Below, piece after piece: positions 1-10,710 of a DNA stretch of 64,000 bases. The position numbers and the translations under genes are program-made. Under the pieces are notes generated by a model that saw only the letters and a program-made list of their open reading frames with translations, ran no database searches and was not told the DNA's origin. The stretch spans positions 1,054,001 through 1,118,000 of the forward strand of contig BGZK01000021.1 of the NCBI GenBank assembly GCA_005406025.1, written 5' to 3'. This DNA is from Eumeta japonica. Its lineage: Eukaryota; Arthropoda; Insecta; Lepidoptera; Psychidae. Numbering within the stretch: the stretch's first letter is position 1; each line of letters opens with the position of its first letter.

Positions 1-59
1 CTTGAAATATTCTTTACAGCTTCCCAGACATTTTAATAAATTTGAATTTTGCATGTGTA

Positions 60-390
60 TTCAGAACCAATAACAATATGATAATTTAGTGCCATCGATC
101 TGATCTTATGATAGAGCCAATAGGTTAATAGTGAAACTCTTCAATGGTTAATAGTTAACCTCTCGAGTATCGATTCTTTTGGTTTATGTTAATAAAGATT
201 ATACACTACACTTGCTGATAAGGATCTGATGATGGAGCCGGAAGTTGGGTAGCAGAACGCTTCAGTAGCTACTGGGAAATTGCTCAAGTTTAGGCTGGGT
301 TTATTTGCATTGACCTGTCTAATAACGAAATTTACTCTATGGTGGTGATGTTTGCTAAAAATGCTATTTCCACTGTGTTTGTTTTAAAAA
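60..390 (+). repeat. Degenerate interspersed repeat with GATCTGATGATGG motifs
   Basis: The motif GATCTGAT(g/c)(a/t)TATGATaGAGCC-like occurs near 97-118 and again, cleaner, at 222-240 (GGATCTGATGATGGAGCC). The phrase AACTCTTCAATGGTTAATAG near 134-153 recurs as AACTCTTCAATGGTGAATAG near 15469-15488, next to another TGATCTGATGATGG copy at 15348. Two shared motifs in the same neighbourhood indicate a dispersed repeat family. I recall similar sequence from lepidopteran genomes but cannot name the family. Confidence 0.5.
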
Positions 391-837
391 AAAAATATCT
401 AAATGTGTAGTTATTTATATCAGTAATACTTTAAATTCATACTAAGACGAGAATTAACAGAAAATAAAACACACTTTAGAGTATTAAAAGGGAAAAATAA
501 TTTACATAATGAATTTTGATTAAAGTAAAAAAGCGTAAGGTTTTTAATATTAATTGGAGTACTGTTTGCATTTTCATGACTTTGCTTTTACGAATAGCCA
601 GCGATAAATAAAAAAGATAACTATTATTCAACACACCAATTTTTTTGTTGATCCAAAATTCAATGAGAATTTTTTTTCCTTTTAAAGCAATAGCGAATTA
701 AGTATTTATTTTGAATTGAATTCTGAATTATCCTCATACCCTACAGATTGGCTCATTATAACAGCGCATACTCTCTATTTCATCATTCTTATACATTGTC
801 TCATCAATAAGAAACAAATGCCCGGAGTCAAAGCTAT
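391..837. other. AT-rich stretch without recognised gene
   Basis: This is low-complexity AT-rich DNA with poly-A and poly-T runs. A 60-codon open frame from 716 runs through it, but its 3' part overlaps the LINE relic in the wrong frame. I see no other feature. Confidence 0.6.
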
Positions 838-1302
838 CGCTTCTTGGAGTACTTTAATGCACACATTGGTCTTGACAATAACCAAGGTACAAACATAGTC
901 GGCCACAACTTATTTCACCCCACTTCAAATCACTTGGGCTCCTTCCTGCTTGACTTTTGCGAACAACACAATCTGGTGATCAGTAGCACATAGGGTCGCA
1001 AATCATGCAAGGTAATTTGGCGTTCTGGACAAAGGTCATCACAAATTGACCATATCATTACAAAATCTTATAATGGCGCCAAATTCGAATATATAAAAGG
1101 CTACTGAGCAAAAAAGTTAACTCTGATCACAAAATCATCTTCTGAGAAATAATGAAAATGGTTAAAATAAATACGCCAATAACCAAAAGACAACGCGTAT
1201 CCAGAGAAGAAAACAATTTATCAACCTACCGTTTTTGGAACTGGGACTATAAGCTCCTAAACCAGGACAGCATGTCAAAAACATGAAAAAGAGTTGAAAA
1301 TA
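838..1302 (+). pseudogene. RTE-like LINE relic, endonuclease portion
   Basis: Frame starting at 841 reads FLEYFNAHIGLDNN, then GHNLFHPTSNHLGSFLLDFC, then EQHNLVISST followed by a stop at about 991. These match the apurinic endonuclease domain of RTE-type non-LTR retrotransposons, where the usual text is GDFNAHIG, the NLFHPTSN block and the LLLDFC..HNLVISST block. A later stretch, SQIDHI near 1040 and SDHKIIF near 1125, fits the conserved R-x-QIDYI and SDH motifs that hold catalytic residues. Stops and frame changes separate the blocks, so the enzyme is dead. The reading resumes in the reverse transcriptase portion after 2424, beyond an inserted element. The 5' end of the LINE is not visible. 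RTE assignment rests on remembered family motifs. Confidence 0.75.
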
Positions 1303-2421
1303 GTAGGGGAGCCCACGATGCTAAATCGGGATTTACTCGAGCGTCATAGAGACCTATAGGGTTGCGAAGCTTAGATGATAAAAAAAAATGTCATATAGTA
1401 CATATCTTTTCATCGATGGAGGAAGCGGCTATAGATTTTCAAAAATGTAAAAAAAAACTGTTGCATGGACATACTCGAGCACGTCAGATATTGACAGCAT
1501 CCATGTTCTACGTATTTATAAAAATGTAAGTATATTAATCTGACTGTTTTCATGGTGGGGGTGGTCGTACGTAAGGGTTGAAAATGAAAAAAAAAATTAT
1601 CGAGCGCGTCAGATTTTCTAAGGGGATGTTAAGTGAACGTAAAAAGAAGCTTTTGTATAATAATCTGACGATTTGGATGTGACGCAAACGCGCGGCATTA
1701 TTAGAATGTGCTAAAAAAAAAAATCGCAATTTTGAAATACTCAAGCGCGTCAGATTAAGATATATATGGTCCATCTGTACGACCTAGACGTGCTGTCTCT
1801 TAATCTGACGATTATTTGGAGGGATTCGCCTAATGTGACAATTAAAAGAAAAAAAAAATTTTTTTTTAATCATTGAACGTAATTAATTGAAAAGCTCAAG
1901 AAATAGCATGCAAATAATAGAGTATGTTTTTTTTAAGTATAATACTTTTATTTATTTCATCCTCAGAGCGGAATACATCAATACGCTGCTGTACGCATTA
2001 AACTTTATCGATGAATTTTTGTTACTTCGGCTTGTGGAAATCGTCAGATTATATGTTTTTCCTCATCCTTGAATTATTTTCTACAAAATAAAAAAAACTA
2101 GCCACGCTCGAGAATGTCGAGATGACGTTTTTTTTTACAAGTTTGTAACCCTCCCACTTCTTTACGTAACTCGCAAATTGTCAGATTAGTGGAATATACA
2201 CTTTTTAGCATGTAATTAACTCGTCCTACCTTAATCTGACGCGCTCGAGAATTTCAAATGATCAATTTTTTTTTTACAAATCTTATTCCTTATCCTTGAC
2301 GGGCGGCGATATATATGGGGCTCATATTTGCTGGAGATACTCAACAGGGTACAAGCTTGCCCCCTTATGTTAATCTGCCGCGCTCGAGTAAATCCCGAAA
2401 TCCCCTCTTGGGCTCCCCTAC
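1303..2421. mobile_element. 1.1-kb TIR (foldback-like) DNA element inserted in the LINE relic
   Basis: The left end GTAGGGGAGCCCA and the right end TGGGCTCCCCTAC are inverted copies. Both are followed inward by a second inverted block, CGGGATTTACTCGAGCG at 1328-1343 and its complement near 2380-2396. TA dinucleotides flank both ends (1301-1302 and 2422-2423), consistent with a TA target-site duplication. Inside, a subterminal motif CTCGAGCGCGTCAGATT is iterated: forward at about 1474, 1601 and 1741, and inverted at about 2233 and 2372, usually beside a poly-A or poly-T tract. No transposase frame is present, so the element is non-autonomous. TA duplication suggests a Tc1/mariner-type mobiliser, but the TIR sequence is not one I can name. 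Confidence 0.8.
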
Positions 2422-2423
2422 TA

Positions 2424-3657
2424 AAAGAAAGTCCTGGCCGCACTGAATCAGCATGGGCATAATCCAGTAAATTGGGACCACCTCCCTGAAATATCAAGAT
2501 CATCGGTTAGAAAATATTTGAAACTCAACAAAAACAGATCGAAAATCAACAGACTTGCTCTGGCAAAATTCATGAAGGCAAAATTTGGAAGAATAGATCT
2601 CCCAAAGATCCCGCCATGATACAAAACTTCAAGGACGCCAGGGAAGAACTACTGAACATACAAAAAGAAATAGACAATGAGAAATGCCAACACTTCTTTT
2701 CACAGATGCACAGAGTTCGTAGATCCCAACGAATATAAATGACATATGAATTTTTTAGAAGTTTCAATAAGCAGACTGCCAAAACGGTTTATACCGATGT
2801 CTACTTGGATTCATAAACTGCACAAAGTAAAAGGATCAGATTTCAGAATTTCATAAGATCCAAAAAAAAAAAACAATTGAAACACTGTCTACCGACGACG
2901 TCCGCAACGTCATCAAACAAATGAAAAAAGGCAAAGTACCAGGCCCAGATCAAATGGCTATTTAACTATACCAGCATGCTTTAGAACTGTTTGTAGAACA
3001 AGTTACAAAAATCATGGGAAAAGCTTATGAAAGCAACTCCATTCCGCGAAAATGGGTGGAGACAAATCAAATTCCAAACCTCCAAAAAAGCTAGATCACA
3101 GTCCGTGAATGATTATAGAGAGATATCAATCTGCAACGCAAGCTACAGTAAGCCTCTTACCTCTTAAAACTTTTAGGTGAGAAACTCGAAGTTACGGGCA
3201 ACTATCAAGCAGTCTTTATGAGGTACAGATCGACGGACAATCACATATTTGTAGTTAGATGAATTTTGGATGAGAAATAAAAGGCTGGTAAGCCCGCGTA
3301 TGTAGTGCAACTCGACATACAAAAAAAGCGTTTGATTCGGTAAACTTTTGTGCTCTATATGATATTCTGAGAACAAGGTTCAATATTACTTTAGCTAAAA
3401 AAATCATGTCTTGTTTCAAAGAACACACGTCAATCTTATGGTTTGGACAAAAAAAAACTCAAAGCATCATCAAAGGAAAAGGGGTCAAACAAGGATGTCC
3501 ACTTTCACCTCGGCTTTTTACCATTGTGTTGGACGACGTCTTAAAAACTCTAGAGGAATTAATCAGTGAAGGAAGGTTAGATAAGGATGCAGAAATCAAT
3601 CTCTATAAAAAATACTTTACAAGATTTAGCATAATAAAGTTAGCCTTAGTTGATTGA
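2424..3657 (+). pseudogene. RTE-like LINE relic, reverse transcriptase portion
   Basis: Successive frames give recognisable reverse transcriptase motifs in order. They are STDDVRNVIKQMKKGKVPGP near 2885-2945 (the K..GPD motif), VNDYREISICN near 3104-3138 (usually DYRPISLCN), a degraded VVQLDIQK..F.DSVN near 3302-3345 (motif A, usually DFEKAFDSV), and GVKQGCPLSPRLFTIVLDDV near 3484-3540 (motif B). The FADD box that should follow is missing, because the relic ends around 3640. Many stops and frameshifts are present. Before 2560 the linker region of the LINE is visible but poorly conserved. With the endonuclease part it forms one element interrupted by the TIR element at 1303-2421. Reverse transcriptase identity is secure; RTE clade is likely. 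Confidence 0.8.
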
Positions 3658-4068
3658 CAGGAGGTTATTACAAATAGGCTCAACTACAGAACTCATACTA
3701 CCAATGACTAATCGAAAGTTTCTGAATATGTTTCTGTTTAATATAAGTTTCTGAATAATACAACTGCATGTTTCATCGTATTCACTTACATAAAAAGAAA
3801 ATAGATACTTTATGTAATATACAGATATCCTGATCAGAATCAATACGAAAAAACCGGCCAAGAGCATGTCGCACAATACTCAATGGTTCCGAAGTTGTCA
3901 CCACAAATAAATGCATACTGATGAAAAAACTAACTTGCTATATTTTTTTCTATATTTCTCGCACATAAGAAGTATAAGCACTTTAGTTATTTATAACTAG
4001 AGAAATAAGTAGGTATGCCGACTATTACTCTTAAAATAGTGTACAATGTTTACTATTAAAATATTACG
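3658..4068. other. Unassigned AT-rich DNA after the LINE relic
   Basis: I see no gene or clear repeat. It ends where a short lepidopteran-type repeat head begins. Confidence 0.5.
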
Positions 4069-4069
4069 G

Positions 4070-4142
4070 ACTGACGGACGGACGTATATGACGAAACTAT
4101 AAGAGTTCCGTTTTCGCAATTTTATCTCGGAACCCTAAAAAT
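4070..4142 (-). repeat. Solo head of the lepidopteran repeat seen in full at 37.5-38.3 kb
   Basis: Read on the minus strand, this gives a run with AAAACGGAACTCTTATAG followed by TTTCGTCATATACGTCCGTC. The repeat at 37.54 kb starts with the closely similar AAAAACGGAAAGCTTAGGTA and TAGTTTTGTCATGTCCGTCC. The flanking GTTCCG / CGGAACCCTAAAAA pair at 4107-4141 is a short inverted repeat. Confidence 0.5.
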
Positions 4143-4369
4143 GATTGAATCGCATAATAAGAAATGCTTACATGAACACTATCGAGCGATAGTATCATAA
4201 TACTCGCTTCAAACAAACAAAACAAGAAATAAAATATACATAAATTTACATGCTTGAATATGTCGACCAGTGACGGTTTGTATTGAAGAGCGGTTAACTC
4301 ACATAGGAATTTTGTCATCCAGTTCTACTTTACAGTGTGTATCCAAAATTTTACAAATAACTATAGTTA

Positions 4370-4571
4370 CAGCGGTGTGCTTCAAACTCTAATTTGAAAT
4401 AATTAACTGTTGAATGTTAAACTCAAAAATTAAACATATCACAATGCGCTGTTTTCACTTCACAATTGGCAGTTGACTAAGTTAGTCTCAAAGGTATTTC
4501 GACAGGTTTAGTTTTTAACTTTAACAGTTAGCAGTTAACTATTACAAATGAGAGTTTAAAGCGCAACGCTG
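4370..4571. mobile_element. 202-bp MITE, PIF/Harbinger-like
   Basis: The ends are CAGCGGTGTGCTTCAAACTC and the complement of CAGCGTTGCGCTTTAAACTC. The inverted similarity runs inward about 55 bp (AATTAACTG, TGTTAAA, AAACTAAAC-like blocks). TTA occurs directly outside both ends (4367-4369 and 4572-4574), matching the 3-bp TWA duplication of PIF/Harbinger elements. No coding capacity. A related half-element lies near 41182. Confidence 0.8.
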
Positions 4572-4574
4572 TTA

Positions 4575-5590
4575 CTGAGTTAACAAACATGTAATTCTCA
4601 TCCTTGTTAACAGAGGCGCTCCCCGGCGAGAAATTGCTCTGTGATCGGGTCGTTGTTTTAATGGGTGTGATTGCGTCGCGTTAGTTATCGCTTCGTTCAG
4701 CGACATGTTGTTGGTATTATGGAAACCCAAAATAAAAAAAAAGTTATGTGCAGATCCAACGTTTTGCACGTAAGGAAGTCGTGTCTGCCAATATGGCCCT
4801 CAAAGTTCAGGGAATGATTTATAATCAGGGAATGAATGACGCGTGATTGACGGATTTTTGATGCAAAAGCCAGGCGAATTAATTTTATTCACAAAAAATA
4901 GATGTTAATGTGTGGAGAGAAGACTGATAGGCGTGCACGCAAGATAAATAATGGAAATTACTTGAAAATTAAAATTCTAAAAAATATGAATAATAAAGTG
5001 CATTATTGTAATATAAATTTCTCTTGTGAAGAATGGTAAGTGCATTAAATGTACATAAAAACACGTACCTGTAAATAGTCTTGGAGAGATGTCAATAAGT
5101 AGGTAGTCGTGTTCTCCTTTTCAGCGACATAGAGTGAGATAGGGAACCCCCAGCACCAATCGCCATTGATGTCAACTGAATATATTCAATTACCATAACC
5201 ATTTAATGCGACAATGCGTCGCATTAAATGGTGCTTATAAATTCTTGTTTTTAAATTGTTTTATTTATTGTGTTTGTTTCTAATATTACTAAATATCTAT
5301 TGTATAAAAATATTTTTTTAATGTTTTATTTAAAATTTACTAAAAATATTTCATCCGCACGTTGATATTTTGTATTGAACATAAAACGTAATATTTAAAG
5401 GTATGTGATCAATGGTTGACTTCGCAAACCGGCCTTAAGGCTTTCTCCATTCTTTTGAGAATTTGAGTTATAATGTCTTACGAGCTAGGAAAGCACGAAA
5501 ACCATATTGCTAATGTTTTTAATCTCAAAATTATCAATGTTCTCTTTCAAAATAATTAAAAAAAAAATTGGGTGCGTGTACATAAGTACG
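4575..5590. other. Unassigned AT-rich DNA with one perfect palindrome
   Basis: No gene is recognised. Positions 5198-5212 (ACCATTTAATGCGAC) and 5218-5232 are perfect inverted copies of 15 bp with a 5-nt loop. The stretch from 4575 to 4790 has mixed GC content and may be an old repeat, but I cannot assign it. Confidence 0.5.
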
Positions 5591-5597
5591 CGCTTGA

Positions 5598-6654
5598 GAA
5601 GTTATACTTCTTTGGCATCATTAAAAACGAGCCCAAACTCGATGGGGTTGCGTCGTTTAATTACGGAGTTCCTATGGCCACCTTCTAGCTCCATCATCAG
5701 ACGCTGATTACCATAGAGTATCAAAGTACTCTTCAAGACGAATCAAACGAGCCCAAACTCGATGGGGTTGCGTCGTTTAATTACGGAGTTCCTATGGCCA
5801 CCTTCCAGCTCCATCATCAGACCCTGGTTACCATATAGTATCAAAGTACTGTCAAGACGAATCAAACGAGCCCAAACTCGATGGGGTTGCGTCGTTTAAT
5901 TACGGAGTTCCTATGGCCACCTTCCAGCTCCATCATCAGACCCTGGTTACCATATAGTATCAAAGTACTCGTCAAGACGAATCAAACGAGCCCAAACTCG
6001 ATGGGGTTGCGTCGTTTAATTACGGAGTTCCTATGGCCACCTTCTAGCTCCATCATCAGACGCTGATTACCATATAGTATCAAAGTACTCGTCAAGAGGA
6101 ATCAAACGAGCCCAAACTCGATAGGGTTGCGTCGTTTAATTACGGAGTTCCTATGGCCACCTTCCAGCTCCATCATCAGACCCTGGTTACCATATAGTAT
6201 CAAAGTACTCGTCAAGACGAATCAAACGAGCCCAAACTCGATGGGGTTGCGTCGTTTAATTACGGAGTTCCTATGGCCACCTTCTGGCTCCATCATCAGA
6301 CGCTGATTACCATATAGTATCAAAGTACTCGTCAAGAGGAATCAAACGAGCCCAAACTCGATGGGGTTGCGTCGTTTAATTACGGAGTTCCTATGGCCAC
6401 CTTCCAGCTCCATCATCAGACGCTGATTACCATAGAGTATCAAAGTACTCAAACACAGTCAATAAAGTTCAGTTTAAATTTTAAAAATTAAATAAATAAT
6501 TTTTTATTTTCTTATATTAAATGTACATAAATTCTCTCATTATTCGAAATTCGAATTCTAAGCGGGCAGCTTCAATCTGTTAATTTTGCGTCACACAATC
6601 TTAAAATTTCACTCTCATCATTTTTTCATAACGCGCCTAAAGAAGTATAACTTC
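5598..6654. mobile_element. Possible DNA element enclosing the 120-bp array
   Basis: GAAGTTATACTTCTTT at 5598-5613 and AAAGAAGTATAACTTC at 6639-6654 are perfect inverted copies on either side of the array. GCGC-containing sequence lies just outside each. The motif is itself near-palindromic, so the pairing could be by chance, but the symmetric placement suggests terminal or subterminal repeats. Confidence 0.45.
5625..6450 (+). repeat. Seven-copy 120-bp tandem array
   Basis: Units begin with GAGCCCAAACTCGATGGGGT at 5629, 5749, 5868, 5988, 6108, 6228 and 6348, so the period is 120 bp with one 119-bp step. Units alternate between two subtypes in the segment after CATCATCAGA: CCCTGGTTACCATATAG and CGCTGATTACCATAGAG or ATATAG. 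Because 120 is a multiple of three, open frames extend through parts of the array and repeat a peptide beginning MGLRRLITEFLWPP, which is most likely incidental. I recall the unit's sequence as part of a dispersed lepidopteran transposon. Confidence 0.9.
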
Positions 6655-8740
6655 AAAATTTAAAAATATATAACTATTATTTTTCAAATGGTTTATCAAA
6701 AATATTTCTTAAGCGTAGCAACTTTTAGAACAGGGCTTGCGGCATTCGGGTGGTTTATTAACTTTAAAAAGTATTTGACACAGAACATAACTTAAAAAGA
6801 AATACATACAGACGAACATAAAACCAGCTCCGTTTTTTAAGTCGGTTAAAAACCGATCGCTCCAGAAATCCAAAATTTATTTAGAAAAATATTTTATAGT
6901 TTTTAATAAATTTAATCGCTTTCAACGAGATTTATAACGTTCCGTACAGCTTTTCCAGAGCAAAAAATAGGTACATAAATTTTAAAAACAGATCTTTTTA
7001 TTTATGAAGATTTTTTTTAATTCTGTTCACTATGCTTCTCAAGGAAATGTATTTTCGGCCAAGTTTGCAGCATTCAATGCAATTTTATTAGAAATAGAAC
7101 GTATATTACATTTTGAAGTTGATCCGTTGAATAATTTATAAACATCGAATTTTTTTTACATTTGCTACTAATAATATTTTCTATGTTAGTGAATTAAATA
7201 TATGGATAAGAAAACAGTGCTATTGTTCGTACAAAAACATACCTTATTTACATCGTTGTCGCGCCAATCAATCAAACGTTCAATTGAAGTAAGTTTAGGT
7301 AAGACCAGAGTCTGGAAACTTTAAGTCATGGAAAAAGAAACAATATATTTTACTTTATTTCGGTCTAGCTTTTGACCTCCATCCACTTAGTCCAAATAGA
7401 TATAGAACAAAATCCTAAAAATTTTTTTACGGTTCCCCGTTGAATCCGAACACGACGTCAATTCCGCTTTCCAAGTGTAATACACATCGCAGTCTTGATT
7501 TCGGTAGCGGCATAGGAGTCGATAATGCGAGAAAATACATAAAGAAACTGGAAGCTGAATCAGAACTTAGATTAAAATTGGGATTGACATGAAGTTGAGA
7601 AGCGTAACTAAGATTGCCATATGTGCGAAGACACAAATAAAAGATGTTGTTATGCAAAAGTGAGAAAATTTGTATTATTACAGTAATTATCCTCCTATGC
7701 AATCGTACATACATCGAGTATCAGTCGGCTGCCGTAAGAGGGAGCTCCGGTGCAATTACTTCAGTTACGTTTGCATTGGGCGCACGCTCACAGAATACCA
7801 ATCTTTTTACAATCAACAACATTAATAACAATTTGATTATTCCTATCTGGCGGCCATGTTTGTTTAGCTGTCAACTTCTTTACCGACGCACGCGTCCGCC
7901 ATTGTATCCGCATTACCGACCGGCACGTGACGCCCGCCCGACAAATAATGACTCAATATGATACGTTATCGGAGAATTAATATTTGTGTAAAGCGATACG
8001 ATTCCGCTTAGAAATTATAATGGAAGCTGTGGGGTATAAATATGATATTCCATATCGGATTGCGAAGAAATTGTTTCGTCGAGATTCGAGGGCGATAAGT
8101 TTTTGTTTGTTTGATTATTCCCGTCTTCTATCTGCGGCGGTATCGCTATGAAGTGCGCTGTATTGCATCATATTATTTTTATTTACCTACGAAAGATGTA
8201 AAAGGTATTCCATCAAAATATTTGTAGGAACTGCCACCATAGAGCAACCCAAATAGACATGCTGTCAGGAAACTTAATAGTTATGTCTTTTAATACAATC
8301 AAAGTTATGATACTAAAATCGAGACTTATACAAAAACCAGAAAACCCCAATTAACATATTTCTACTATTTATGTATATTGATGAAATAAAATAGCAGTTC
8401 TTTCTGCCCCTTGTGATCTATCTAGGCATTAGATAAATACTATTATAGATGAACATACAAGAATAAAACACCGCTATTATTGTATTCCGTTATGGCATCG
8501 TCTGATCGAAGTGGACGTTAAATAAACTGTCGCTTAGAAAACAATATAAAATTGTGTGTATTAGAATATTGCTACTTGTATTTTGTATTTTTAATGATTA
8601 ATACAGTACCATTCATGACCACAGAAACACAGAAACAAAGACAACAAATGAACGCACGTCCCTACCGCTTCGTTAGGTTCGCGTAATCGTACCGGCTTAT
8701 GCGCAAAAAAAATCTTAGACCTTCATACCATTTCAATGAC
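6655..8740. other. AT-rich non-coding DNA, unassigned
   Basis: Mostly unique-looking sequence. A tail-like phrase CCGTTTTTTAAGTCGGTTAA near 6830 resembles ends of common lepidopteran repeats. A short frame from 7203 (MDKKTVLLFVQK..., 38 codons) followed by SGIGVDNARKYIKKLEAESE near 7510 looks vaguely protein-like, but I recognise no family. A moderately GC-rich block lies at 7720-7940. Confidence 0.4.
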
Positions 8741-8749
8741 CAACGACGA

Positions 8750-9060
8750 CTTCGGAAAAGAGAAGACGGCCCCAGCGCGCTCAGTAGGTAAGGTAACGGC
8801 CGCACCCAATTAAGGGCCCGCGGCGCGGAGGCGGCAACTAATTAATTGTCGCGGAATCGAGTCCCGCAATACTAATGAGGTAATTCCCCTCCCCCCTATA
8901 ATTCCGCGGCAATTACCCGCCGCCGCTCTGCGCCCCGGCGATAGCTTTGACATTTCTCTTTAAAACATAATGGAATAAAGGAACAGTAAACCGGCGACCC
9001 CCGCCGAGGGGCGACGGTGTCGTTTCGTGTTATAGCGCGACCGCCGCGTCTCGATGTTTC
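8750..9060. other. GC-rich island with TAAT-type sites
   Basis: This block is far richer in G+C and CpG than its flanks. It carries several TAATTA/CAATTA-type homeodomain-like sites (for example CAACTAATTAATTGTCGCGG near 8836) and near-repeats of CCGCGGCAATTACCCGCCGC. No coding frame is convincing. It may be a conserved regulatory element; this is inference. Confidence 0.35.
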
Positions 9061-10279
9061 GATAGGTATTTATTCTATTTATTTTATCTAGATGTCGCTA
9101 GTGTTTCATTTATAATGAGTCACTTGATAGAAATAAATACCTTGTGCTGATTTAGATTCATGCAAGCATCTATATTACTTTCAAGAATATTTGAAATTAT
9201 TTAATGTTTATTATGTGACATTTCTCTAATACTTAATTTTCTGAAAAAAAATGACTGTCTTCTTTTATTTGTGTAAAGCTTTATTTTTTTGAAATAGTAG
9301 TGTATATTTATGTTGCGTAAGCATATTCTTAAGCATAATTTTGGAAAGATAAAAGTTTAATTAAAATCTTTTGAACATATGTATTATTGCAAATGCTGTA
9401 AAAAATTTCATAGTATGTTGATGATGAAACATTAAAATGGAAGGAAAATCTGACAATTAACCGGCTTCTATACTCATTGCGAAAGTAATTTAAATTATTA
9501 TTTCGTTCGTATCGTATTTCATGTAAAAAAATTTTTCAATCGAATTTATATAGCTCACCTATTATCTGCACAATACTATAGGATAAATGATTTTAGGCTT
9601 TATTAACGGTTACTACTTATTCTTTTACAGGATAAGCTTTTAATAAGCATAAAGATAAAATGCAAGCGCCCTCCTTATGAATTCTACAATTTAAAATTAT
9701 TAAGCTCACTCAATAGATAATAGTTAATTTAAAACTAAAATAACAATTCCAAAACAAATCCAGCTCGTTTTTGAATATATTAAAGATAGCCCCAGGACTG
9801 CACGTCGAGGAAGTCTAGATTTACGTCCAGCAGTGAACATTCAACGGCTGAAAAGGCTAATAGTTATTCTTAGATTAGGTATAAGTATATAAATAAATAT
9901 ACACGAAACAGTGCTCTATTAATCTTAAGTTCGAATTATTTACAAAATTTTAAGTGAAGTGGAAAATTATAGCAGAAGCACTACTTGGACGTTATTTTGC
10001 TTATGTTTCTGCTTTAAAATATTGTATATGAAATGCCTGATTTCAGATTGACATTCGGTTTGTTATGGGCTGCCGAACATTTTTGGTTTGTTTTGTTTTC
10101 TGGTAGCTGAAACAGTAAGAGTTAAAAAAATAAAAATATGTATATTTATTGAAAGATAGCATTATATTAAAATATACTATAGTTCAAATACTTACCGTTT
10201 TAGAATAATATTTTTAGGCTAATCTAAATTTAAATAGATAACCAAAACAGACATCAAGGTGTCGTTTCACGAAATAAAA
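9061..10279. other. AT-rich DNA with a possible LINE 3' end fragment
   Basis: Around 9825-9870 the phrase ACGTCCAGCAGTGAACATTC followed by AACGGCTGA resembles the GTCCAGCAGTGGACgt..AGGCTGATGATG 3' ends I recall for lepidopteran LINEs. The rest is unassigned AT-rich sequence. Confidence 0.35.
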
Positions 10280-10710
10280 TCACAGATCAAAAATATTAAT
10301 AGTCGGTGTATCAAAAACTCGCGCCGGCAGCACCCATTCGTAGCGAATCACCGTACAAAATGATATTATTTGTAACGTAATCCGCGAACAACTACACGAG
10401 AGATTGATATTACGCCGGGGTGATATCGACATTAATTTATATGGATACGGTTTAAAAATGTATAATGGGTGGGTAGTCGGTGCTAATAAAGTCCCAGGGG
10501 CCTCGGTGTTGCCATTTCGACGTCGGCTCGGGTGGAATAAATACATATTTTGGCGCGAAATTGGCCCCGAGGTTGCCAGGATATGATTGATCGGCTAATT
10601 GAGAAGGATGACGTCGCCAACATCCGCCATTTCTATGCCGTTAGACAACGGATTCGCGTCATTAAGGAGTTTATAAAAGGCGGCGCCGTACGTTAACCGC
10701 TTTTAGAAGG
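10280..10710. other. GC-rich island with a TATA-like motif
   Basis: A mixed GC-rich block with CpG-rich stretches. TATAAAAGG at 10672-10680 is followed by CGGCGCCGTACG, a layout that could be a core promoter. No convincing downstream exon or initiator is seen. Confidence 0.3.

Noticed and set aside
716..898. 60-codon open frame as a gene
   Set aside because: Its 3' half overlaps the LINE endonuclease text in a different frame, and the peptide matches nothing.
5625..6450. CRISPR-like array
   Set aside because: The 120-bp units are continuous tandem copies without unique spacers, in a eukaryotic context.
7203..7563. Transposase-like fragment (MDKKTVLLFVQK..., later SGIGVDNARKYIKKL)
   Set aside because: The pieces look protein-like, but I could not tie them to a family, so they are only mentioned in the intergenic entry.
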